NCBI RefSeq assembly: GCF_000306965.1
Contig: NZ_JH976435.1
Span: forward strand, 524,016-588,015
Direction: 5' to 3'
Length of the DNA: 64,000 nucleotides
DNA from: Amphibacillus jilinensis Y1
Lineage (GTDB): Bacteria > Bacillota > Bacilli > Bacillales > Amphibacillaceae
A program made the translations under genes and the position numbers. Numbering within the stretch: the stretch's first letter is position 1; each line of letters begins with the position of its first letter. The notes beneath the pieces are model-generated. The model worked only from the letters and a program-made list of their open reading frames with translations. It made no database searches and was not told the origin of the DNA. Below are positions 17,668 to 26,260 of the stretch, in pieces.

Positions 17668-17752
17668 ATTATATTGATGTTATTAAACTCTAATGGTTAG
17701 TATAGCATATAATAACCATATTATCATCCATCAAAGTTTACCAGTTCAACGA

Positions 17753-18055
17753 TCAGGCATCTGTATATTTTTTACCGAAAACTGCTTTTTCTAGATTAGA
17801 TAGTCTTTTTAAGATGTCATAATTAACTTGATGATTAGACGTTTGTGCTCGCGATCTAGGTTGCTCTTTTTGTACTTTTAATCTTTCATTTTCTTGAGCT
17901 AATTGCTCAATTTTCTTGTTGAAAAATTCATAGTCCTGAATAATTTTATCAAGAAATTCATCTACTTCTTCTTGATTATAGCCCCTCATCGATGTTTTAA
18001 ATTGTTTATCTAAAATGTCTTTTGTTTGCAATATGCTATTTTGCAATTCTGTCAT
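17753..18055 (-). CDS. gpsB: Cell-division regulator GpsB
   Basis: A 100-residue DivIVA-like protein that shuttles between septum and side wall and guides penicillin-binding protein activity. The N-terminal DivIVA motif ('[26 protein letters not shown]', cut into its elements: residues 14-40) binds membranes and PBP tails. A coiled coil (about 40-65) and a variable linker follow, then the short C-terminal oligomerisation helix '[16 protein letters not shown]'. ATG start with a gaggtg ribosome site. Upstream of rnpB, the conserved position. Confidence 0.95.
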   Translation of the reverse strand: MTELQNSILQTKDILDKQFKTSMRGYNQEEVDEFLDKIIQDYEFFNKKIEQLAQENERLKVQKEQPRSRAQTSNHQVNYDILKRLSNLEKAVFGKKYTDA

Positions 18056-18483
18056 TATTTTTCACCTCATATTTAGCAACACTTAATATGTATTTTTTCA
18101 AATTTTGTGCCAAATGTCAATCCGTAAGTGGTTTATAACATCGCTTAATAATGATTCATTGAAGCATTGTCTATTATTACGAAGAAGCGCTAAAATGATT
18201 GTTTGGCTTCATTTACAAGCATCATTTGTTTGTAAAACAGAACAAATCTCAATGTCAGATCTGTTTGAAAATTGATATTTTAATCCATGACTCATGGTAT
18301 TAATATTATTATGTAGGATTGATAATTAGAAGATCAAATTTTGATTTGTATTTTTTAAAATGCTGCCTGGTGACGAATTTCAATTGTTTTTATCACAGAA
18401 AAGGTCTACTGATTGAATGGTTGTTTTATCTTTTCGGCTATATCCTGTTGACAGTGCTAAGTATAGGACATTTTAAAATCATG
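18056..18483. other. Intergenic stretch, no gene supported
   Basis: About 430 AT-rich bases between gpsB and ypsA. A plus-strand frame at 18319-18531 has no usable ribosome site and reads as random hydrophobic sequence. No strong hairpin followed by a T run was found. The gpsB promoter must lie at the left end. Confidence 0.5.
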
Positions 18484-19041
18484 TTACTGTTCTGGATTAA
18501 TTTCTTGCCATTGCCTCACAATCTCCTCTAAGTCAAATGGTGTAATATAATAAATCGAAAAGTTCTGTTCAACAACTTGCTCTTTTGCTTTATTAAGAAA
18601 ATAGTGCACACTTCCGGGGTATTGTTCATCAGTTAAAATTAAACAGCAGTCGCTTTTATTAAGTAACCAATGATCCTTAGCCGTATATTGATAAGCCCCT
18701 TTATATTTACCTTTGTATATTACATCGTAAAAGTCAGCCTGTTCGATTATTTGTTGATAATCTTGTTGATCTGATTCACTCCAGCGGTCTTGCTGGTTCT
18801 CAAATGGCGGTATAATAGCATATTTAATCGGATAATCCTTGGAAAGCTCTTGAACTACTTGACAAGCCCAAATCTCCACGCCTATCTGTCCGGAGGTAAG
18901 TATCCACTCCCCCCCATTTTCTACAAAAGCTGTAATCGATTGTTTTAAGGCGTACTTAATGATATCGACACGTATATCTTGGCTCGTCCTAATATTTAAT
19001 TCATACGATTTATATCCTGTAATGGTCATGACTTTTTCCAC
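18484..19041 (-). CDS. ypsA: YpsA family protein (SLOG-fold, DUF1273)
   Basis: A 185-residue SLOG-superfamily protein. 'TITGYKSYEL' at the start, 'GGEWILTSGQIGVEIWA' near 43-60 and 'DCCLILTDEQYPGSVHYFL' near 145 match YpsA, which has been linked to cell division and glucose-dependent effects in Firmicutes. Its nucleotide ligand is not established. The frame extends to 19089, but a GTG at 19039-19041, ten bases after aaagg, gives an N-terminus of the same length as B. subtilis YpsA and is preferred over the ATG four codons later. Monocistronic, divergently spaced from cotD by a RepA copy. Confidence 0.88.
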   Translation of the reverse strand: MEKVMTITGYKSYELNIRTSQDIRVDIIKYALKQSITAFVENGGEWILTSGQIGVEIWACQVVQELSKDYPIKYAIIPPFENQQDRWSESDQQDYQQIIEQADFYDVIYKGKYKGAYQYTAKDHWLLNKSDCCLILTDEQYPGSVHYFLNKAKEQVVEQNFSIYYITPFDLEEIVRQWQEINPEQ

Positions 19042-19078
19042 TGTATCCAATCCTTTATGACAATAATTAAATTTATCA

Positions 19079-19229
19079 CAGATAACCATCTGTATAGTAT
19101 CCGCCTAAAAATAGAGAAGGACATTCATCTATTTATGCGTGAGCTAACGAACGCTAATCTCCTGATTCATGTAACGAGCAATTAGCGGGCAAAGAATGAA
19201 ACGCCCACTGATTGAAAATTCCTTTTATT
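19079..19229 (+). repeat. RepA element, full-length degenerate copy
   Basis: Landmarks in order: 'ataaccatctgtatagtatccgc', 'aaaaatagag', 'catctattta', 'gagctaacgaacgc', 'tcctgattcatgtaacgagc', 'caattagcgggc', 'acgcccactgattgaaaa' and 'ccttttatt'. It ends about 70 bases from the stop of the minus-strand cotD gene. Confidence 0.65.
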
Positions 19230-19266
19230 ACTAGAATGATTCATACGCTATTGGCCAAAATGAAAA

Positions 19267-19282
19267 GGCTGGTTATCCAGCC
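19267..19282 (-). terminator. Terminator of cotD
   Basis: Six-base GC-rich stem ggctgg / ccagcc with a ttat loop, followed on the minus strand by ttttcatttt. It sits 17 bases after the cotD stop. Confidence 0.6.
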
Positions 19283-19298
19283 CTTCCATTTAATCAAA

Positions 19299-19550
19299 TT
19301 AGCGCCAACGATTATATCTTGGAGGCCAATTTGGTCCACCATAAACATTTGTTTGATTCACAGTTTGCCCCCATGAAGTTGATTGTGGATAAAAATGTGT
19401 ATTTTGAATCGTATGATGATTCATAACAGAAGTATGCGTTGGGTGTACATAATTAACTTGACTTTGACTGCATGTGTTCACATGATGGTGTTTTGTAGGG
19501 CAAACGATTGTTTCAACCGGTCCGGTATGACAACATGGTCTTCTTCGCAT
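19299..19550 (-). CDS. cotD: Spore coat protein CotD family
   Basis: An 83-residue His/Cys/Thr/Asn-rich protein of the CotD inner spore-coat family. 'RRRPCCHTGPVETIVCPTKH' at residues 2-21 is followed by repeated His-containing segments ('YVHPTHTSVMNHH', 'IQNTHFYP'), matching CotD in composition and order. The C-terminus ends in an Arg/Trp/Pro-rich tail instead of the Cys pair of B. subtilis CotD. ATG start with an aaagggg ribosome site. A sigma-K-like promoter lies upstream, which would fit mother-cell expression late in sporulation. The neighbourhood (ypsA, yppE) is also that of B. subtilis cotD. Confidence 0.85.
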   Translation of the reverse strand: MRRRPCCHTGPVETIVCPTKHHHVNTCSQSQVNYVHPTHTSVMNHHTIQNTHFYPQSTSWGQTVNQTNVYGGPNWPPRYNRWR

Positions 19551-19581
19551 AGTGATCCCCTTTCCTATTTATGATTCATAT

Positions 19582-19609
19582 TAGCTTATGAACAAATATC
19601 TAAGAGGTG
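19582..19609 (-). promoter_or_regulatory. Sigma-K-like promoter of cotD
   Basis: On the minus strand: -35 element cACc (19606-19609), then AC-N16-CATAAGCTA (-10 at 19582-19590). This matches the sigma-K consensus AC-N16/17-CATANNNTA. It lies 31 bases before the cotD start codon. Confidence 0.5.
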
Positions 19610-19629
19610 GCGGGCATCTGACCATGGTT

Positions 19630-19986
19630 TTAATATTTTTTTGCTAAAGTATCTATTATCATTTGACAAACGTAGTCAATCGCCTGATGTAATTCCATAT
19701 ATCGTTTCTGTTTAATGTCAATGTAATAACTGTGTAATATAATAAGTTCAAAATTTTCCCTTGTTGATTGTACTTGTTGTGGGTGGACAGCAATCTCTCT
19801 ATCCTTAACTGCTTTAAGTGCAAGTTCTTCCCACTTTCCAATTAATTCGAATAGGGGTTCCGTTTCGTTCTTTACCATATTAAAGAAATCTCTATCTTTT
19901 TTGTTGTCAGGTTTATCATTTGTTAAATACCTTTGTTTTAACTGAAGACGTGCTTGTTGGACTTTATCTGTTAAATTGAATAGCAT
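19630..19986 (-). CDS. yppE: YppE family protein (DUF1798)
   Basis: A 118-residue helical-bundle protein matching B. subtilis YppE: 'DFFNMVKNETEPLFELIGKW' in the middle, 'REIAVHPQQVQSTRENFELI' and 'LHSYYIDIKQKRYMEL'. Function unknown. The ATG at 19984-19986 lies nine bases after agaggtg; a GTG 12 bases earlier falls inside that site. It follows a small helical gene (20040-20279) by 53 bases and probably shares its transcript. Confidence 0.78.
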   Translation of the reverse strand: MLFNLTDKVQQARLQLKQRYLTNDKPDNKKDRDFFNMVKNETEPLFELIGKWEELALKAVKDREIAVHPQQVQSTRENFELIILHSYYIDIKQKRYMELHQAIDYVCQMIIDTLAKKY

Positions 19987-20039
19987 ACGTTGTTTCACCT
20001 CTTTAAAACCTTACCATGTGGTGGTGTTTTGGTAAACAG

Positions 20040-20279
20040 CTAAGCTCTTCTTAGACGCCAATTTTGTGTAGAACAACGCTTGTTTTTTAAATTGATATGA
20101 CGCCTTTTTAAAATTTTCAACTGATCTTGATAGATGAAAAGTTTTTTCGCATAGTTTTGGTGGCGCGTACAGATTTGATAATTACATTCCCAAGTGATTT
20201 TCTTTTCAATTTTAATTAATTGTGTATTTAAATGAAATAACTGTTCTTGAAATTTCTCAATATTCTTTTGTGCTGTCAT
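20040..20279 (-). CDS. Small helical protein of unknown function
   Basis: A 79-residue, highly basic protein predicted from composition to be one or two long helices ('KNIEKFQEQLFHLNTQLIKI' at 5-24, then 'YQDQLKILKRRHINLKNKR'). No family recognised. It is supported as real by an aaaggag site seven bases before its ATG and by its position 53 bases upstream of yppE, the place of other small ypp genes in bacilli. It is divergent from recU. Confidence 0.55.
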   Translation of the reverse strand: MTAQKNIEKFQEQLFHLNTQLIKIEKKITWECNYQICTRHQNYAKKLFIYQDQLKILKRRHINLKNKRCSTQNWRLRRA

Positions 20280-20539
20280 AAGACCATCTCCTTTAAATTT
20301 TCTATATATTAATTTTATACATGATCGATTAAATCCTGTGCGCTAGACAAAAGTAGTGTCGGATGAACAAAACTTCTTAATTTTCGTCTATTAAAATATT
20401 AGAATAGCTAATTTTGCACTTATAGATTTTCTAAGAGTTGTTTATAATAGTTGTAGGGTGATAGGAAGGCTTCAGCTTATATTAAGATACAAATCAAGCT
20501 TTTCGTTTATCTTTTTAGTTCTCAAATCAGTCTGTAATC

Positions 20540-20548
20540 TGGTATGAT
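20540..20548 (+). promoter_or_regulatory. Extended -10 promoter of recU-ponA
   Basis: TGGTATGAT: a TATGAT -10 at 20543-20548 with the TG extension one base upstream. The -35 is poor (ttctca, 18 bases away). The 5' leader would be only about 20 bases, just enough for the ggaggg ribosome site. Confidence 0.5.
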
Positions 20549-20575
20549 ACAGTCATGCAGGAGGGAATTAATGTG

Positions 20576-21169
20576 ATGAAGTATCCAAATGGTCAAAAAC
20601 GTGCAGTTAGAGTAAATAAAACAAAAGCAGAGCGCCAACGGAATTTTAGCAATCGTGGTATGACGTTAGAAGAGGACATAAATCAAACAAATCTTTATTA
20701 TTTAGCGCATCAAGTTTGTGTAGTGCATAAGAAACCGACACCTGTTCAAATCGTTAAGGTAGACTACCCTAAACGTAGCGCAGCTGTTATTAAGGAAGGT
20801 TATTTCAAACAACCCTCTACAACTGACTACAATGGCGTTTACCGTGGGCGATATATTGACTTTGAAGCTAAAGAAACAAATAACAAAACGTCATTCCCAC
20901 TTAACAACTTTCATAATCATCAGATTGAGCATATGAAAGCCGTTGAACAACATGGAGGTATTGCTTTTGTTATTATTCGATTTGCAGCACATGACCAAAC
21001 TTTTCTATTTACTGCAATGAAACTTTTCCCGTTATGGGAACGTCAATTTAATAATAAAGGTAGAAAGTCAATCTCTTATCAAGAGATTGTAGAAGAAGGT
21101 ATTGAAATACCTAAGGGCTATCCTGCTATCATTGACTACATTAAAGTCATTGATCAAGTGTTTTTTTAA
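20576..21169 (+). CDS. recU: Holliday junction resolvase RecU
   Basis: Cleaves Holliday junctions in recombination and chromosome segregation. The 197-residue protein contains the diagnostic blocks '[15 protein letters not shown]', '[19 protein letters not shown]', '[20 protein letters not shown]' (Asp and E-x-K catalytic residues) and '[14 protein letters not shown]'. Start: ATG at 20576 gives the RecU N-terminus MKYPNG; a GTG one codon earlier is better spaced from ggagg (eight bases) and is possible. Operon with ponA, 18 bases apart, the conserved recU-ponA pair. Confidence 0.95.
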   Translation: MKYPNGQKRAVRVNKTKAERQRNFSNRGMTLEEDINQTNLYYLAHQVCVVHKKPTPVQIVKVDYPKRSAAVIKEGYFKQPSTTDYNGVYRGRYIDFEAKETNNKTSFPLNNFHNHQIEHMKAVEQHGGIAFVIIRFAAHDQTFLFTAMKLFPLWERQFNNKGRKSISYQEIVEEGIEIPKGYPAIIDYIKVIDQVFF

Positions 21170-21187
21170 GAATGGAGGAAGATGACA

Positions 21188-23674
21188 ATGGCAGAACAAG
21201 GCCAGTCACGTACTGCAAGACGACAACAACAAAAGAAATTGAAAAAAAATAAATCTTCAATTTGGAAGAAAATCGGTCTATCATTATTAGCAGTTACTTT
21301 AGTTGCTTTAATTGGAACGGGCGCTGTATTTGGCTATTATATTATATCAGCACCTGACTTAGATCATGACTTACTAGGGGCACCAGCCTCAACAAGAGTG
21401 TACGATACAAATGGAGAGCTTTTTGCTGAACTTGGTCAAGAAAGACGTACAACAATTAGCTATGATGACCTTCCAGATATAATGATTGATGCGGTCTTAG
21501 CAACAGAAGACAATCGTTTTTTTGACCATTCAGGGGTTGATCTTCGTCGAAGTGCTGCCGCAATTTTAGCAAACTTCTCCCGTGGTTTCGGAGCTGAAGG
21601 TGGTAGTACCATTACACAGCAAGTCGTTAAAAGTTCGCTTTTATCTCCTGATCAAACGATGGAGCGTAAAATTCAAGAACAATGGTTAGCATTACAAGTA
21701 GAACGTGCTTATGAAAAAGAAGAAATTTTAGAAATGTATTTAAATAAAATTTATTATGGTGCTGGATCTTATGGTGTAGCAACAGCAGCTGAAACTTATT
21801 TTGGGATTACAGATTTAGATGAATTGACCTTAGCCCAAGCTGCATTATTAGCAGGTTTGCCTCAGCGGCCTTCAGCATATGATCCAACTGTAAATCCTGA
21901 TCTTGCTCAAGAAAGAATGAATACGGTATTAGGCTTAATGGTTCGACATGATAAGATCACGGAAGAGGAAGCAGATGAAGCAGCTTCGGAAAATGTGGAA
22001 GACATGTTAAATATAACCGAATCAGAAGGTACGCCTTATCATGCCTTCTTAGATCAAGTAAGGATTGAAATCGAAGAGAAGTTAGATGTGGATATGTACA
22101 ATGACGGACTTGAAATTCACACCACACTTGATCCAGATGCTCAAGAACATGTTGAATATGTGTTATCGGATCAAAGTCCGGTAAGCTTTCCTGATGATGA
22201 GCTTCAATCTGGTTTAACTGTTGTGGATACACAAACTGGTGCGATCAGAGCGATTGGTGGTGGACGTAATCGTGAAGTTGGCGGTTTTAATATGGCAATT
22301 CAAGCGAAGCGGCAACCAGGATCAGCCATTAAACCAGTTCTTGATTATGGACCAGCTATTGAGCATTTAAATTGGTCTACACACCAACAAATTAATAATG
22401 ACGCACCTTATGAAACACAAGGTGGAAATATTGGGAATTGGAACAATGAATATCAAGGCTATGTTAGTGCGCGTTATGCGATGCAACAGTCTTTAAATGT
22501 CCCTGCCGTCAAAACTTTAGAAGAAGTGGGAATAGCTCAAGCAACTGAATTTGCTGAAGGGATTGGTGTCCCTATCCCTGAAGATGGTCTTAATATTCGT
22601 GACGGTATTGGTGGTTCAACGTTAAGCATGTCATCATTAGATATGGCTGGAGCTTATTCGGCATTTGGTAATGGTGGTATTTATAATGAGCCTTATGCGG
22701 TTACTGAAGTTGTTTTTAGCGATGGAAATACACAAACACTTAAATCGGATCCTGTTGCAGCAATGTCAGACGCTACGGCATATATGATCACTGATATGCT
22801 AAAGACTGTAGTTAACAGTGGAACAGGTACCACTGCAAATGTTTCCGGTTTACCAATGGCGGGAAAAACGGGGTCAACTAATGATTATGTTGACGTTTGG
22901 TTTGCTGGCTATACGACTAATTATACTATAGCGGTATGGAGTGGTTATCAAGATGATGCGACCCGGGCAGTTACCCAAACGAGAATATCTCAAGAAATTT
23001 TCCGTCATGTAATGAGCGAGATATCTGTTGGAATTGACACTGCTGATTTTGAAATGCCAAACTCAGTTGTTCGTGTCGATGTCGAGCGGGGTTCAAATCC
23101 AGCTAGGCTACCTAGCCAATATACCCCCGATTCTCAAATTGTTTCTGAATTATTTAAACGTGGCCATGAGCCTACTGAACAATCAGAAACCTTTGAGCGC
23201 CTTGATCCAGTCAGTGGTTTAAACGCTCAATTTAACGAAGAGCAAAATCAAATTGAAGTAAGCTGGTCTGATTCTAATGATCAAGATGTTCGTTTTAACA
23301 TTGCCTATGGCACAAATGGATCGACCAATAATGAATCTTCGACTTCTGATACTTCATTTACGATTCAAAGTGTTGAGCGTGGTGCAGTTTACACAATCGA
23401 GGTAACGGCAGTAAGTGATGAAAATAGTGATCTTCAAAGTGAATCAAGGCGGGTAGAAATTAGGATTCCTGATCAAGAGACAGACGATGAGCCTGATGAA
23501 CCTGATGAACCTGATGAAAGCGAGGAGCCAGATCAGCCTGAGGATAATGGTGATGATCAAGTAGATGATCCACCAGTCTCTGATGATTCTGATCAAGACC
23601 CTGACGAAGATTCTGATCAAGATCCCAATAACGGGAATGGCGGACAAGAAGATAATGATGAAAATCAAGATTAG
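21188..23674 (+). CDS. ponA: Bifunctional class A penicillin-binding protein 1A
   Basis: Polymerises and cross-links peptidoglycan outside the membrane. The 828-residue protein has a basic cytoplasmic tail, a membrane anchor (about 27-50), a GT51 transglycosylase domain with catalytic Glu in ATEDNRFFDH (Glu107) and GGSTITQQ, a transpeptidase domain with Ser379 in GSAIK, the SLN triad motif and KTGST near 560, a fibronectin-III-like domain (about 680-755), and an Asp/Glu/Pro-rich tail. The acidic tail has repeated DEP and SDQDP units. The ATG at 21188 is nine bases after ggagg; the ATG two codons earlier is too close. Cotranscribed with recU and followed by a strong terminator. Confidence 0.96.
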   Translation: MAEQGQSRTARRQQQKKLKKNKSSIWKKIGLSLLAVTLVALIGTGAVFGYYIISAPDLDHDLLGAPASTRVYDTNGELFAELGQERRTTISYDDLPDIMIDAVLATEDNRFFDHSGVDLRRSAAAILANFSRGFGAEGGSTITQQVVKSSLLSPDQTMERKIQEQWLALQVERAYEKEEILEMYLNKIYYGAGSYGVATAAETYFGITDLDELTLAQAALLAGLPQRPSAYDPTVNPDLAQERMNTVLGLMVRHDKITEEEADEAASENVEDMLNITESEGTPYHAFLDQVRIEIEEKLDVDMYNDGLEIHTTLDPDAQEHVEYVLSDQSPVSFPDDELQSGLTVVDTQTGAIRAIGGGRNREVGGFNMAIQAKRQPGSAIKPVLDYGPAIEHLNWSTHQQINNDAPYETQGGNIGNWNNEYQGYVSARYAMQQSLNVPAVKTLEEVGIAQATEFAEGIGVPIPEDGLNIRDGIGGSTLSMSSLDMAGAYSAFGNGGIYNEPYAVTEVVFSDGNTQTLKSDPVAAMSDATAYMITDMLKTVVNSGTGTTANVSGLPMAGKTGSTNDYVDVWFAGYTTNYTIAVWSGYQDDATRAVTQTRISQEIFRHVMSEISVGIDTADFEMPNSVVRVDVERGSNPARLPSQYTPDSQIVSELFKRGHEPTEQSETFERLDPVSGLNAQFNEEQNQIEVSWSDSNDQDVRFNIAYGTNGSTNNESSTSDTSFTIQSVERGAVYTIEVTAVSDENSDLQSESRRVEIRIPDQETDDEPDEPDEPDESEEPDQPEDNGDDQVDDPPVSDDSDQDPDEDSDQDPNNGNGGQEDNDENQD

Positions 23675-23710
23675 TATCAAGAGGTCGGGACAAAACTAGC
23701 CTCAATGGGC

Positions 23711-23753
23711 AAAAAGGTTCAATTTACGAAAAAACCGTAAATTGAACCTTTTT
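23711..23753 (+). terminator. Terminator of recU-ponA
   Basis: Perfect 18-base stem (23711-23728 with 23736-23753; aaaaaggttc... and its complement), seven-base loop, ending in a T run. The A run on the other side means it could also work on the minus strand. The 'gaggtcgggacaaaa' just before it (23690-23704) also occurs in the long element at 40620. Confidence 0.9.
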
Positions 23754-23895
23754 ATTTGTACAATGGATTGTTTGATATTAATTTATAATTATTCGTTTTA
23801 AAAAAGGAATCCAGTCTCGATTAAATTTCTTTTTTAGTTTACTTTGTTTACTTTATAGCCAATAAACCATTCTGTTAGTATTTATAAATATGCTT

Positions 23896-24246
23896 TCAAT
23901 CATGATTCTTTTTGTAAAGCTCAAGAACTTCAACTTTAGCATATAATTTTTCTAATTCTTCATACAAAGCATCTAATTGGATATAAGCGTGATACTGACT
24001 TAAATTAGATGCAATATAATGAACACGCTCTCCAATATTAATAGGTTTATGTTCAAGACAATCTAGCGTTTGATATAGAGTGTCTTTTGACCAGGCCTGT
24101 TTATTCAAATCATATAAAGCATCTGTAAAAAGATTTAAGGATGTAGCCATAGGACGCATTGCTTCTTGGTAACGCTTATTATGAAATAAACCTGATAATT
24201 TGGGAGATTGTGCTTTCCATGTTTCAATCCAGTCTTCTTTTTTCAT
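23896..24246 (-). CDS. ypoC: YpoC family protein
   Basis: A 116-residue helical protein beginning MKKEDWIETWK with 'FHNKRYQEAMRPMATSLNLF' and 'KPINIGERVHYIASNL' segments, matching YpoC, which follows nth in Bacillaceae. Function unknown. Its ATG overlaps the nth stop codon by four bases and has a ggggag ribosome site inside nth, so it is translationally coupled to nth in the dnaD-nth-ypoC operon. Confidence 0.8.
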   Translation of the reverse strand: MKKEDWIETWKAQSPKLSGLFHNKRYQEAMRPMATSLNLFTDALYDLNKQAWSKDTLYQTLDCLEHKPINIGERVHYIASNLSQYHAYIQLDALYEELEKLYAKVEVLELYKKNHD

Positions 24247-24905
24247 ATACTTCTTCTCCCCTTTTGTTTCATGCGCTTTTTGCCTTCACGACAAATATCT
24301 AACAATTTACAGTTTTCACAGTTTGGATTTCTTGCTTTACAATGGTAACGCCCGAAAAAAATCATCCGATGATGGGTGTCGCTCCATGCTTGTTTTGGTA
24401 CTTTACGCATTAATGTTTTCTCGACTTCTAACGGGCTATCCTTCCACTTGCATATCCCTAAACGTTTAGATACGCGCTCCACGTGTGTGTCGACGGCAAT
24501 GGCAGGTTGGCCAAATGCAACTGATGTTACAACATTTGCTGTTTTTCTACCTACTCCAGCTAAAGTCTCTAATTCCTCCTTTGTCTCTGGTACAACACCA
24601 TTAAAGTCATCGATTAGTGAACGGGATAACTTTTGAATATTTTTTGCTTTGTTACGGTAGAGACCGATTGAGCGAATATCATTTTGCAATTCCTCTAAAG
24701 GAACTGATAAGTAGTCTTCTGGCGTTTTATACTTTTTAAATAAATCTTTCGTTACTTTATTGACGAGTTGATCGGTACATTGAGCTGAGAGTGCCACGGC
24801 AATAACAAGTTCAAACGGATTCTCATGGACCAATTCGCATGCTGCATCAGGATACATCTCTTCCATTACAGCTAAGACGTCATATATTTGTTTTTTGTTT
24901 AACAT
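24243..24905 (-). CDS. nth: Endonuclease III
   Basis: DNA glycosylase/AP lyase that removes oxidised pyrimidines. The 220-residue protein has the helix-hairpin-helix motif LAGVGRKTANVV with catalytic Lys121, catalytic Asp139 in AVDTHV, and the [4Fe-4S] cluster ligands Cys189, 196, 199 and 205 (C-x6-C-x2-C-x5-C). All active residues are present. It lies 17 bases after dnaD and overlaps ypoC, the conserved dnaD-nth-ypoC order. Confidence 0.97.
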   Translation of the reverse strand: MLNKKQIYDVLAVMEEMYPDAACELVHENPFELVIAVALSAQCTDQLVNKVTKDLFKKYKTPEDYLSVPLEELQNDIRSIGLYRNKAKNIQKLSRSLIDDFNGVVPETKEELETLAGVGRKTANVVTSVAFGQPAIAVDTHVERVSKRLGICKWKDSPLEVEKTLMRKVPKQAWSDTHHRMIFFGRYHCKARNPNCENCKLLDICREGKKRMKQKGRRSI

Positions 24906-24922
24906 TACTAGACCGCCCCCCT

Positions 24923-25612
24923 CTATTCATCTTCCTCTAACCAATTATAGTATACAGATGTATCCCGTTTGGTTGGTCTACTGCTTTCAGTTGATCGTTT
25001 GCTGTTGTGAAAGGCCTTTGATTCGGCTCTTGCATCGCTAACCGTACGAATGCCTTTACGTTTCCATTCACGTAATATACGATCAATATATTTAAAATTA
25101 AGTTTACTCATTAATACAGATTCTCTTAACGCGGCTTTAATAAGTGAAGGCTCAAACACCTCTTCATCCAGCCATATGTTGATCGTTTCAATTTCAAATG
25201 GTGACAAGGGACGTCCAAATTCTTGTTCAAATAATATAAAGATATTCATGGAAGATTGCTTTTCATCGTTTTTTGGTTCAGTTTTTTTACTGTATAGTAA
25301 TTCCCACAATGGTTCTAATGAATAGCATTCATCAACAACGCCTTGATTATCTTTTGTCTCAATAATAGTTAAGAGATTTTTTTGCATAAGCTGTCTTAAC
25401 AGTTGACTACATGTTTGTTCATCGAAAGTTGATAATTCAGCAATTTCAAAAGGCGTGGGAAAATACTTCCCCCTAAGAAAAGCATGGTGAATATGTAAAA
25501 TAACAATTAGTTCTTGCTCGGTTATAGATAGCGTATGATATTGACTAAGTAACCGGGAAGGTAGTGTTATTTGCTCGCTTAAAAATAATTGATAATTTTG
25601 ATGTTTTTTCAT
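24923..25612 (-). CDS. dnaD: Primosome protein DnaD
   Basis: Replication-initiation and restart protein that remodels DNA and helps DnaB load the helicase. The 229-residue protein has the N-terminal winged-helix oligomerisation domain (about 1-95, 'FLSEQITLPSRLLSQYH', 'YFPTPFEIAELS') and the C-terminal DnaB/DnaD domain with 'FEQEFGRPLSPFEIETINIW' and the family motif 'KYIDRILREWKRKGI'. The ATG at 25610-25612 follows ggggtg; a GTG nine bases earlier is part of that site. First gene of dnaD-nth-ypoC. Confidence 0.94.
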   Translation of the reverse strand: MKKHQNYQLFLSEQITLPSRLLSQYHTLSITEQELIVILHIHHAFLRGKYFPTPFEIAELSTFDEQTCSQLLRQLMQKNLLTIIETKDNQGVVDECYSLEPLWELLYSKKTEPKNDEKQSSMNIFILFEQEFGRPLSPFEIETINIWLDEEVFEPSLIKAALRESVLMSKLNFKYIDRILREWKRKGIRTVSDARAESKAFHNSKRSTESSRPTKRDTSVYYNWLEEDE

Positions 25613-25669
25613 CTCAGTCACCCCTGTTATTATTCTAACATATATATTGATCGTTAGAGATAGAAAGAG

Positions 25670-25693
25670 CCCTCGATGCTATTCGAGGGCTTT
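25670..25693. terminator. Hairpin terminator between asnS and dnaD
   Basis: Nine-base GC-rich stem agccctcga / tcgagggct with a six-base loop. A T run follows on the plus strand, only ctctttc on the minus strand. It lies between minus-strand genes, so it most likely ends asnS transcription. Confidence 0.6.
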
Positions 25694-25731
25694 TATTACA
25701 CAGCTAACCGTCTATAAAACGGTTGTACAAT
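25694..25731 (+). repeat. RepA left-end fragment
   Basis: 'ttattacacagctaaccgtctataaaacgg' reproduces the RepA left end (ttattacagataaccgtccgtaaaac) and then stops. The terminator stem adjoins it, as with several other copies. Confidence 0.55.
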
Positions 25732-25845
25732 AAATGACGTTGGTGAGTAAAAAAAGCACTAACGTCATTTTTCAGTTCTATGTTTCAAGTGATCGTTTTG
25801 ATCTTCATTTCAACATCGTTAAAGGATAACCGAATGATGCTTGAA

Positions 25846-25969
25846 CCGCAGAGGAAAAAGATTCGCTTTCCGCAGGCACGGCTTCAGCTAACTTGGAAAA
25901 GAAGATCACTTTGCCAAGTTGATCTTCAGACCATGCTGTTCCTGCAGGAGTCTCGCCTATTCCCTCTGC
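25846..25969 (+). repeat. RepB palindromic element
   Basis: Outer arms ccgcagagg...ttcgctttccgcagg and cctgcaggagtctcgcc...ccctctgc are imperfect complements. Inside lie 'cacggcttcagct' and 'gatcttcag', and an internal hairpin aacttgg (25890-25896) with ccaagtt (25914-25920). Part of a 640-base gap between asnS and dnaD that carries no gene; short frames here are repeat-derived. Confidence 0.7.
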
Positions 25970-26116
25970 TCAGCGCCTTTCAGCCTTAGAGATTTGGTTT
26001 GAGAATGGTGTCATCATTTAAATATCGACATTGTTTTATTTATGATCGCTTATTTGGTCAACGATTAGAGGCATTTATTGCACAAGAAATATTAGCCTGC
26101 GATTCCAGCTTATTAG

Positions 26117-26172
26117 TTATCAATCAGTGGAAGAAGAACACAAACGCCACTGAGTTCAAGTTCGTTTTATGG
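26117..26172 (+). repeat. RepA right-half fragment
   Basis: 'caatcagtgg', 'aagaagaacacaaacgcc' and 'ttcaagttcgttttat' match the right hairpin and right end of RepA (caatcagtgggtgaagaacg..., gaaggttcgctttat). It ends about 90 bases from the asnS stop. Confidence 0.55.
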
Positions 26173-26260
26173 AAATATCAATTTCTCTCGCTATCAACAG
26201 GTAGAAGGTCCTGGTAGTTAGGGAAGACTTCAGATTTTGTCAATCCCCTTCACCCATCTA

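Noticed and set aside
18319-18531. Plus-strand 70-codon frame between gpsB and ypsA
   Set aside because: Its start has no ribosome site at usable distance, the composition is that of translated AT-rich noncoding DNA, and it runs into the 3' end of ypsA on the opposite strand.
23444-23705. Minus-strand frames opposite the ponA 3' end
   Set aside because: They arise from the repetitive Asp/Glu/Pro codons of the acidic tail read on the other strand.
25780-26217. Two plus-strand frames between dnaD and asnS
   Set aside because: Both lie over RepB and RepA copies and lack ribosome sites; they are repeat-derived.
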